A model generated the notes under the pieces. The model was not told the DNA's origin and ran no database searches. It saw nothing but the letters and a program-made list of their open reading frames with translations. A stretch of 35,266 bases of DNA, from the NCBI GenBank assembly GCA_002779065.1, contig PEXL01000033.1, forward strand, positions 1-35,266. Direction: 5' to 3'. The position numbers and the translations under genes were made by a program. The first letter of the stretch is position 1. Every line of letters begins with the position of its first letter. This document shows, piece after piece, positions 8,852 through 15,923 of the stretch. This stretch comes from Candidatus Diapherotrites archaeon CG08_land_8_20_14_0_20_34_12 (GTDB taxonomy: Archaea > Iainarchaeota > Iainarchaeia > Iainarchaeales > 0-14-0-20-34-12).

Positions 8852-10069
8852 ATGAAGTATAGCTATATTATGATTTTATTTTTGATTTTAAGTATCCCAA
8901 CAGTTTTTTCAACAGTACTTGAAACTACTTATATTTTGGAGGTGCAGTCAGCATCATTAAACCCTACAAAGGTATATGCTAATGATACCTTCACAATAAA
9001 AGTTGACTTAAAAAACAAAGCATCATATTACGATGCAACAAATGTAAACTTACGAGTTGAACTGCCTGAGGTAATGGAGGGGGTAAAAACTGAAGCACAT
9101 GCAGATGCAATTACTCCAGGACAGACAGTAAGCTTAGTTTTAGAGATTAAAGCAAAGGAAAATGCTATTCCTTCTGATTACACCCTGCCAATTTATGTAA
9201 CATATAACAGAGCTGAATCAGAATTGACTGAAAAATATTCTGTAACAGCCACTATCTCAAGATTGATAAAATTGGATAATCAGGATATTAAATTATCGGA
9301 CAATAGCCCGCATATTGGGGATACATTAACAATAAGTTCAAAGGTAAAAAATGTAGGAAATGGAGAAGCAAGAACTGTTTCTGTTACCCTTAAAAAATCA
9401 GATTCATCTGATTTTGGGAATTTTATTGTGCTTTCAGATACTAAGATACAGCTAGGCAATATTTCACCAGGCAAAACTACTGAAGTTTCATTCAAAATAA
9501 TGCCTGGCAAGAAAATTACTCCTGGAACTTATACTTTCCAATTAGATTCAAATTGCACTGATTGTCCAGAATTGGAAACAGAAAAAATCAGCTTCGAGGT
9601 TTTGGGAAAGCCGAATTTAATTATTTCAGGAATTGATTTTTCAGTAGAAGGGAAGCAAGAAAAAAAGATATTGCAGGGAGATGCATTTTCAGTATCTGTG
9701 CAGCTTGACAATATTGGTGAAGAAAAGGCAAAAGCAGTTGAAGTTTTATTAGAATCTGACCCTGAAATTGTCGGGATAAAAAAAGCATATGTCGGAAATA
9801 TTGACAATGATGATTCTGGTACTGCAATCTTCGACCTTATTGCAAATGATATTGCAAAGGAAGGAGAACATAACATAAAAATGACTGTGAAATATAAGGA
9901 TGAATTAGGCCAAGAAAAATCATTTGAAGATAATTACTCAATTTACTTGAACAAAAAACCAGAGCCATCAATAGTTGTTCCTTTGGTTTTAGTAATCATA
10001 ATTTTAGTGCTTGCATATTTTACCATAAAGATGGTATTCAGGCAGCTTGCATTAAGAAAGATGGAATAA
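8852..10069 (+). CDS. Secreted/membrane-anchored CARDB-type (COG1361-like) Ig-fold repeat protein, accessory to the ABC export module
   Basis: Signal peptide, repeats of Ig-like segments (VKNVGNGEARTVSVTLK..., LDNIGEEKAKAVEVLLE...), C-terminal TM; directly upstream of permease and ATPase. Confidence 0.75.
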   Translation: MKYSYIMILFLILSIPTVFSTVLETTYILEVQSASLNPTKVYANDTFTIKVDLKNKASYYDATNVNLRVELPEVMEGVKTEAHADAITPGQTVSLVLEIKAKENAIPSDYTLPIYVTYNRAESELTEKYSVTATISRLIKLDNQDIKLSDNSPHIGDTLTISSKVKNVGNGEARTVSVTLKKSDSSDFGNFIVLSDTKIQLGNISPGKTTEVSFKIMPGKKITPGTYTFQLDSNCTDCPELETEKISFEVLGKPNLIISGIDFSVEGKQEKKILQGDAFSVSVQLDNIGEEKAKAVEVLLESDPEIVGIKKAYVGNIDNDDSGTAIFDLIANDIAKEGEHNIKMTVKYKDELGQEKSFEDNYSIYLNKKPEPSIVVPLVLVIIILVLAYFTIKMVFRQLALRKME

Positions 10070-10080
10070 AGTTCCATCTT
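10058..10080 (+). terminator. Hairpin with the CARDB-protein stop codon in its loop
   Basis: AAGATGGAA-TAAAG-TTCCATCTT followed by TTATTTTTATT. Confidence 0.5.
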
Positions 10081-10102
10081 TTATTTTTATTAATGGGATT
10101 TT

Positions 10103-11245
10103 ATGCTAAAGCTAAGCTTATTGAACCTATTTAGAAGAAAAAGCCGGACATTTTTATCTTTGCTAGGCATTACTATTGGAGTAGGAACATTAATTGCCAT
10201 GGTTGCGGTTGTTGATGGCACATATTCACAGTTCAATTCACTGATTGCCCAATTCCAAGGCTTGTCAATAATGGAAAAAGATTCTGCAAACCAGACACTT
10301 TCAAAATTAGATATAACTCTAAAGGATAAATTAGAGAATGTTCAGGGGGTTAGAACTGTTTTGCCTGAAATTTGGCTAATGCCTACTAGCATAGATGGCA
10401 AAAGCTTAAGCCTTGAGAGCATGACAAGTACTCCACCTTTTATTTATGGAGTGGATACAATGGAATATACTAAAATGAGAGGGAATGGCTGGATTGGTGA
10501 GCTTGATAAAGGAAAAAAATTGCAACCAAGCGATAATAAAAAAGCAATGATAGGGGCGAAGGTTGCTGAAACATATGATAAATTTGTTGGATCTTCGATA
10601 AAATTGGGGGATAAAACATTTGAGGTTGTAGGAATAATGAAAAATGAGTCCTCCTTAATGGAAACAATTATTGTAATACCGTTAGATGATGCTAGGATAA
10701 TGAGTGCCTTGCCTGTTGACAAAGTGAATTCCTACTATGTTGAACTCGAAAATGCAAAGGATGATGGCAAGATAAAAAAAATAATTGAATTCAAATATGG
10801 AAATGAACTTGATGCATCGACATCATCAGATTATTCAGATCAATTTTCTTCGGTTCTTGGAAATTTCAGAATGGTCGTTATACTTGTTGGATTATTGGCC
10901 GCAATTGTCTCTGCAATTGGCGTGATAAATACAATGTTAATGAATGTTATGGAAAGGAAAAGAGAAATAGGAACATTAAAAGCGGGCGGATGGTCTTCAA
11001 TACATATAATCAAAATGATTTTAATTGAAGCTGCATTGATAGGGGTCATAGGGGCATTATTGGGGTTATTGCTTGGTTTAAGTTTAACCTATATTTTAAA
11101 TATTTTATTTGGATTAGATTCAGTTATAACCCAAGAACTATTAACACAATCAGCATTATTTGCTATTGGCTTAAGTTTATTTGCGGGGTTATATCCTGCA
11201 TACAGGGCAGCTAAATTAGACCCTGTGGAAGCTATGACTTACTAA
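10103..11245 (+). CDS. MacB/LolC-like ABC transporter permease
   Basis: LSLLNLFRRKSRTFLSLLGITIGVGTLIAMV, FRMVVILVGLLAAIVSAIGVINTMLMNVMERKREIGTLKAGGW, LYPAYRAAKLDPVEAM. Confidence 0.9.
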   Translation: MLKLSLLNLFRRKSRTFLSLLGITIGVGTLIAMVAVVDGTYSQFNSLIAQFQGLSIMEKDSANQTLSKLDITLKDKLENVQGVRTVLPEIWLMPTSIDGKSLSLESMTSTPPFIYGVDTMEYTKMRGNGWIGELDKGKKLQPSDNKKAMIGAKVAETYDKFVGSSIKLGDKTFEVVGIMKNESSLMETIIVIPLDDARIMSALPVDKVNSYYVELENAKDDGKIKKIIEFKYGNELDASTSSDYSDQFSSVLGNFRMVVILVGLLAAIVSAIGVINTMLMNVMERKREIGTLKAGGWSSIHIIKMILIEAALIGVIGALLGLLLGLSLTYILNILFGLDSVITQELLTQSALFAIGLSLFAGLYPAYRAAKLDPVEAMTY

Positions 11246-11986
11246 ATGATCATTATGGCAAAAAAATCTCAAGGATTAATTGAAGCTATTGAAGTTAAGA
11301 AAGACTATCAGATGGAAAAAATAACAGTAAATGCACTGCGTGGTGTTTCTTTAACAATCAATAAAGGAGATTTTGCGATGATTGTTGGCCCTTCTGGTTC
11401 AGGAAAAACTACTTTGATGCATATTTTGGGTGCGTTAGATCATCCTTCTTCAGGCAAAGTATATATTGAAGGAAAGGATATTACAACAACTGATGATTGG
11501 GAGCTTACATTGATAAGAAGAAAGAAAGTTGGTTTTATTTTCCAAACATTTAATCTTATTCCAACACTCACTGCATTAGAAAATGTTATGATACCCACAG
11601 AACCATTAAAGATTGATGAAAATGAGGTAATTAAAAGGGCAAAAAATCTTTTGAAAATTGTGGGTTTGGAAGAACGAATGTTTCATAAGCCATCTGAATT
11701 ATCAGGAGGCCAGAGGCAAAGGGTAAGCGTTGCACGCTCTTTAATTAATGATCCTCAAATCATAATGGCAGATGAGCCAACTGGAAATTTAGATTCAATT
11801 ACCGGGTTGAAAATAATTTCTTTGCTTAGAGAATTAAATGAAAAAGAAGAGAAAACATGTGTTATGGTGACACATGACCAGAACTTATTGAAATATGCAA
11901 CAAAAAGGATTTACATTGTTGATGGAATGATTGCAAGGATTGAAACAGGAAAATATACTGAAACATTAAGCCATGAACTTCCTTAG
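11246..11986 (+). CDS. ABC transporter ATP-binding protein (MacB/LolD type)
   Basis: Walker A GPSGSGKTT, signature LSGGQRQRVSVARSL, Walker B IIMADEPTGNLDS. Confidence 0.95.
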   Translation: MIIMAKKSQGLIEAIEVKKDYQMEKITVNALRGVSLTINKGDFAMIVGPSGSGKTTLMHILGALDHPSSGKVYIEGKDITTTDDWELTLIRRKKVGFIFQTFNLIPTLTALENVMIPTEPLKIDENEVIKRAKNLLKIVGLEERMFHKPSELSGGQRQRVSVARSLINDPQIIMADEPTGNLDSITGLKIISLLRELNEKEEKTCVMVTHDQNLLKYATKRIYIVDGMIARIETGKYTETLSHELP

Positions 11987-12044
11987 GTTCAGCGGAAATC
12001 TACTCTTCCAAAAAGGATTTAATTGATAAAAAGAACCTAATTCT

Positions 12045-13049
12045 ATGAGATTAAATCTATTCAAATTACATGATCTTGAATTGGATTCTTCATTGAGACA
12101 ATGTCTTAGGGCATATACTATACTGCCAAAATTTTGCAAAAATCCTGACGATAAAAACATAAAGGCTAAACAAATTATAAATTGTCTTAGGACAATTGAC
12201 AAGAAACTTAAACACAAAAACAAGGATTGGAGAAAAAAATGGGTTGAACTAATCCCTTATCAAATTAAAAAAGAAACTTTAAAAGACTGGTTTATTGGAA
12301 GGGCTTCAATCCCATTAATCGCCTTAGAAAAGTTATATTATTTTAACTGTAAATTGGAACTTAGAAAAATCTGCAATAATCTAAAATATGTTTCTAGCAG
12401 TACTAAGGAACCTATTAGGATGCCTACTGAATTATCTGCTGATTTAATTTACCTAACAGGCCTAATTTTGGGTGATGGCAGCATGCCAAGGACTAAAATA
12501 AAAGGTAACAACTATGACTATAAACTGCAAATAATAAGTAAGCATAAGAAATTCCTAACAAAACAGATAGTTCCCCTATTCAAGAAAAATTTTGGGATAA
12601 GGAGATTTGATTTAAGATATCGAAATGCTTGGATGCTAACCATTCGACACAAATCAGTAACTAGATTTTTTAATAAAATAGTAGGATTGCCTTTTGGCAA
12701 TAAAAGTTCGATAGCTGAGATCCCACAAATCATAAAAACATTGCACCCAAAAAAAGTGATACCATTTATTGCAGGCCTCATTGATAGTGACATAGGAAAG
12801 CACAGTAAAGCCATGGGTTGCACTTTTAGAAGCAAAAAATTAGTTGTCGAATTGATTGACTATTTTGGCAAAATAGGCATAACAGCTAAACATTATGGGA
12901 TCCATTATAAAAATGAAATATATGAACAAAACGATTTTACTATCCCAAAATCCCAAATAAAAAGATTAAAAGGATTACTGACGGAAGTATATTTACCTAA
13001 AAGAAAAGATAGACTCAAAACAATTTATGAATTAGCAGGGATCCCATAG
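12045..13049 (+). CDS. LAGLIDADG family homing endonuclease-like protein
   Basis: Two LAGLIDADG-like motifs: LTGLILGDGSM and FIAGLIDSDIGK. Stop codon lies inside the tRNA-Leu gene. Confidence 0.85.
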   Translation: MRLNLFKLHDLELDSSLRQCLRAYTILPKFCKNPDDKNIKAKQIINCLRTIDKKLKHKNKDWRKKWVELIPYQIKKETLKDWFIGRASIPLIALEKLYYFNCKLELRKICNNLKYVSSSTKEPIRMPTELSADLIYLTGLILGDGSMPRTKIKGNNYDYKLQIISKHKKFLTKQIVPLFKKNFGIRRFDLRYRNAWMLTIRHKSVTRFFNKIVGLPFGNKSSIAEIPQIIKTLHPKKVIPFIAGLIDSDIGKHSKAMGCTFRSKKLVVELIDYFGKIGITAKHYGIHYKNEIYEQNDFTIPKSQIKRLKGLLTEVYLPKRKDRLKTIYELAGIP

Positions 13050-13142
13050 TGGCAATTGGACTGGATTCAGGACATCTTTCAATAAAAATGTGAAATTTCC
13101 AGTGGCTTAGTGCCTTCGGGGGTTCGAGTCCTCCTCCCTGCA
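13035..13142 (+). tRNA. tRNA-Leu(CAG), 25-nt intron at 13072-13096 (canonical 37/38)
   Basis: Acceptor GCAGGGA/TCCCTGC (13035-13041/13135-13141), anticodon stem CTGGA/TCCAG, type II variable arm (GGC...GCC), T arm GGGGG-TTCGAGT-CCTCC. BHB: central helix TTCA/TGAA, bulges GGA and ATT, inner CAT/ATG. CCA not encoded. Confidence 0.9.
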
Positions 13143-13230
13143 CTGCCAATCGGAGATTGGAAATAGGCCGTATGCTCGAAGAGCAATTTTTGATAAAACT
13201 TCCTTCTAAAATTCAAAGAAGTTTAGAGGA

Positions 13231-13254
13231 CCGTTAAAACTTTGTTTTAACTGG
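13231..13254 (+). repeat. Hairpin CCGTTAAAAC-TTT-GTTTTAAC(T)GG, similar to a hairpin after rnpB
   Basis: 8-bp perfect stem plus CC/GG extension with one bulged T; resembles CCAGTAAAACC..GGTTTTAC(T)TGG at 15825-15846. Confidence 0.5.
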
Positions 13255-13290
13255 TTTTGTTAAAAAGTTTTGAGGACTGCCTCCTGCACC

Positions 13291-13352
13291 ATCTTTCTTT
13301 TTCTCTTCCCAAGAGAAAAAGAAATATAGGTCTTTCAAAGAAAAAGAGAAAA
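13291..13352. repeat. Hairpin repeat element, copy 1
   Basis: TTTCTTTTTCTCTT-CCC-AAGAGAAAAAGAAA (14-bp stem), then TATAGGTCTTTC, then AAAGAAAAAGAGAAAA. Confidence 0.65.
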
Positions 13353-13377
13353 TTATTTTCAAAAAAAGAAAAAGAAA

Positions 13378-13872
13378 CTAATTAGTTAAAGGCATAAAAG
13401 GGCTAGCGATTATTTCTATTTTGTGCGGCATAACTAATGTATAATAATAATTAAAATTTAGGTTAAGCGATTCATCTGCAAAAATTCCTTGATAAACATA
13501 TTCGGCTGAAGCAATATTTACTGAATCTGAAATTAATTTAAGGTTTTTATTATTTTTAAGAAGTTGTTCATTAAAAGAATCAATCTTTTGTTGTGTTATA
13601 TCATCTTGAAGACAGTAAACAAGCCTTATTCCATCAGGTTGGGCTGATTCAACATTTTCTGAAATGACCGCTGTATGATTACCAAAATTATTTGAAATAA
13701 TTGGGTCAATAACCTTATGAATCTTAGAAGCAAAATCTGAGGTTATCGGTACTTCTTTGCTGCATTCTTTATCTGTCTTTCCTATTGGTTGATTATCATC
13801 TGGAAGATATGCGCAACCACTCAACAATAAAAGACTAAATATAGAAAATGCGACAAATAATTTACAACCCAT
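13378..13872 (-). CDS. Small predicted lipoprotein
   Basis: Signal peptide with lipobox LLLLSGC. Confidence 0.65.
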   Translation of the reverse strand: MGCKLFVAFSIFSLLLLSGCAYLPDDNQPIGKTDKECSKEVPITSDFASKIHKVIDPIISNNFGNHTAVISENVESAQPDGIRLVYCLQDDITQQKIDSFNEQLLKNNKNLKLISDSVNIASAEYVYQGIFADESLNLNFNYYYTLVMPHKIEIIASPFMPLTN

Positions 13873-13958
13873 AATTAAGTATGTGTAAATAGAAATAATA
13901 ATCCTTTGCTTTTTTCATAAACGTTATCTTTTTATAGGACAAATAGCTTAATAATATC

Positions 13959-14666
13959 ATGAAAAAAATACTTATAATATTGGGAATTTTAGCAACTTTT
14001 GTTATTTTATCAGGTTGTGTTCAACAGCCACAGATTGTAACACAATATATTTGTTCAGACGGAACAACTGTTGCGGACAAAACATTGTGCCCAGCAGCCA
14101 AAATAGCTGATGAAACAAAGACAGCAGCACCAGAAGTAGAGGAAACTACCCTTGAATCACAATTGGCAGTCTGCTATGGGATGCCATCAACCCAATCAGG
14201 TTCGTTGGAAGATATTTGCATAATTGGACTTGCAGGAAAACTTAAAGATACCTCATTGTGCAAAAAGTTGGCAAAAGACCAGCGCATGACTTGCTATGTT
14301 TTAGTAGGTGGGGTAAAAAAAGACCCTGATGTATGCCTAGAAGCTGAATTCCAAGAAGATGAATGCTATAATAAATATGCAACAGAAAAAAAGGATGCTT
14401 CTGTTTGCGAGAAAATCAAGGAAGCCAACTATAAAAGCAACTGTTACCAGAGCGTAGCCAATTATACTGGAGATCCTGCACTATGCGATAAAATAACTAT
14501 GATAAACTCGAAAGACTACTGCTATCGTGATATGGCAAATAAATTCCAAGACATAACCTATTGCAACAAGGTAACAACCGCTAACCTAAAACAAGAGTGC
14601 TTGCAGAATTTACAGAATATGCAAGGTGGTTCAAAACCAGTGATGGAAATGCCAGCAGGGAAATAA
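13959..14666 (+). CDS. Predicted lipoprotein with Cys-pair repeats
   Basis: Lipobox VILSGC; repeated ..D.xLCxKI......C(Y)..VA.. units. Confidence 0.7.
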   Translation: MKKILIILGILATFVILSGCVQQPQIVTQYICSDGTTVADKTLCPAAKIADETKTAAPEVEETTLESQLAVCYGMPSTQSGSLEDICIIGLAGKLKDTSLCKKLAKDQRMTCYVLVGGVKKDPDVCLEAEFQEDECYNKYATEKKDASVCEKIKEANYKSNCYQSVANYTGDPALCDKITMINSKDYCYRDMANKFQDITYCNKVTTANLKQECLQNLQNMQGGSKPVMEMPAGK

Positions 14667-14745
14667 GCAGCGTAATTTGCTAAAAAATACTAAAGAACAG
14701 AGTTCATGGTGTCTTAGGGTAAATTTTGTTAAAACTGGGGTTAAT

Positions 14746-15270
14746 ATGGATTTCTTTGATATTGTTGAAAAAAGAAGATCAATACGGTCATTTAAAGATA
14801 AACAAATTGAAAAAGAAAAATTGGACAAAATTTTGAATGCTGCTTATTTGGCACCTTCTGCTGGAAATCTGCAGGCAAGAAAAATTCTTGTGATAACAAA
14901 ACCTGAAGAAAAAAAGCAATTATGCGAAGCTTCTTTAGGGCAAAACTGTTTGAAAGAAGCTCCTGTTATTTTAGTTTTCTTTGCAATTCCAAAAGAATCT
15001 GAACAGAAATTCGGCGCTAGGGGTAGAGAGTTATATGCAATGCAGGATGCAACTATTGCTTGCACATTTGCAAATCTAGCTGCTACTGCTTTAGGATTAG
15101 CTAGTGTTTGGGTTGGCGCATTCCATGAAGACAGCATAATAAAGGCATTAAGTGCGCCTGTTGATTGTGTTCCAGTAGCTATGCTGCCAATCGGCTATGC
15201 TAATGAAAAGCCCAAGGAGAGAAGCAGAAAAAACTGGGAAGATATTTTTGTAAAGGAAAAATTTGAATAA
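14746..15270 (+). CDS. Nitroreductase family protein
   Basis: MDFFDIVEKRRSIRSFKDKQIEKEKLDKILNAAYLAPSAGNLQARKILV; ATALGLASVWVGAF. Start trimmed to ATG 14746. Confidence 0.88.
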   Translation: MDFFDIVEKRRSIRSFKDKQIEKEKLDKILNAAYLAPSAGNLQARKILVITKPEEKKQLCEASLGQNCLKEAPVILVFFAIPKESEQKFGARGRELYAMQDATIACTFANLAATALGLASVWVGAFHEDSIIKALSAPVDCVPVAMLPIGYANEKPKERSRKNWEDIFVKEKFE

Positions 15271-15318
15271 AAAAATCCAAACAAAACCTTTTTATATTCC
15301 AGCAAAGGGTATTCAGTA

Positions 15319-15696
15319 GGAAGTAGTGGAAGGCTAGCTTACGGAGACTGCATTAATGCAGTTTTCTGAGGAAAGTCCGCCCTCCCCGTCTTTTCTTTCT
15401 TTTAGAAAAAGAAAGAAAATATAGGTTGTCAAAAGAAAGAAAACTTTTTTTTGGCAAACCCTGAAAGGGAATGCTCGAAAGGGCATCTTTGGGAACAGAA
15501 ACGAACCTGCAAAGAATTACTGTGATTTAAATTGAGTTTTCTTTGAAAGGATGAAACGGCCTGAAGTTGGGAGCAAGTTTAAAACGCTAAGACGAATGCT
15601 AGCAAGCTTGGCAGGTTTAAATCCTGCGAAGTTCTTCAATGAACTTTACTGCAAATGCAGGGCTTAACAGAAGGTGGCTTACTCTCCACTGCTTCC
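15319..15696 (+). ncRNA. rnpB: RNase P RNA with an inserted hairpin element
   Basis: GAGGAAAGTCCGCCC (CR-I), ACAGAAA, ACAGAAGGTGGCTTAC (CR-V); P1 formed by GGAAGTAGTGGA (15319-15330) and TCCACTGCTTCC (15685-15696). Confidence 0.9.
15390..15457. repeat. Hairpin repeat element, copy 2, inside RNase P RNA
   Basis: TTTTCTTTCTTTT-AG-AAAAAGAAAGAAAA, then TATAGGTTGTC, then AAAAGAAAGAAAA...TTTTTTTTGGCAA forming a second hairpin. Confidence 0.65.
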
Positions 15697-15698
15697 GA

Positions 15699-15879
15699 CT
15701 TTTTCTTTTCTCTTTTCTTTTGGCACAAATAAAACTTAGCAGTTTTATTGTGCATTAAAATCCCTTGAATTTTAATTGCAACCTATATTTCCAAATAAAA
15801 TTCCGAGGAATTTTATTGGGCCAGTAAAACCTAAGGTTTTACTTGGTTCTTTTCTCTTTCGCAAAGAGAAAAGAAAAGG
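15699..15879. repeat. Hairpin repeat element, copy 3 (inverted relative to copies 1-2), MITE-like, five hairpins
   Basis: Ends CTTTTTCTTTTCTCTTT and AAAGAGAAAAGAAAAGG are inverted repeats (16/17). Internal hairpins: GCACAAATAAAACT..AGTTTTATTGTGC; ATTAAAAT..ATTTTAAT; AATAAAATTC-CGAG-GAATTTTATT; CCAGTAAAACC..GGTTTTACTTGG; TTCTTTTCTCTTT-CGC-AAAGAGAAAAGAA. Contains ACCTATATTT, the complement of the ATATAGGT core. Confidence 0.65.
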
Positions 15880-15923
15880 CGGAATGAATTTAAATATGAT
15901 ATAACATTACCATTAAGGACTAA

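Noticed and set aside
9529-9876. Antisense ORF of 115 aa within the CARDB protein gene
   Set aside because: Ser/Phe-rich antisense artefact of an AT-rich coding region.
14677-14745. Upstream extension of the nitroreductase ORF
   Set aside because: Homology begins at MDFFDIVEKRRSIRSF (14746); extension appears non-coding.
15319-15696. Whether the small hairpins GCAGG..CCTGC and AAGTTC..GAACTT near 15616-15650 belong to the repeat family
   Set aside because: They sit in the RNase P RNA body and lack the purine arm and ATATAGG core; likely normal RNase P helices.
13291-15879. CRISPR array as explanation for the repeats
   Set aside because: Repeats are imperfect, palindromic and irregularly spaced with intervening genes; no cas genes or unique spacers.
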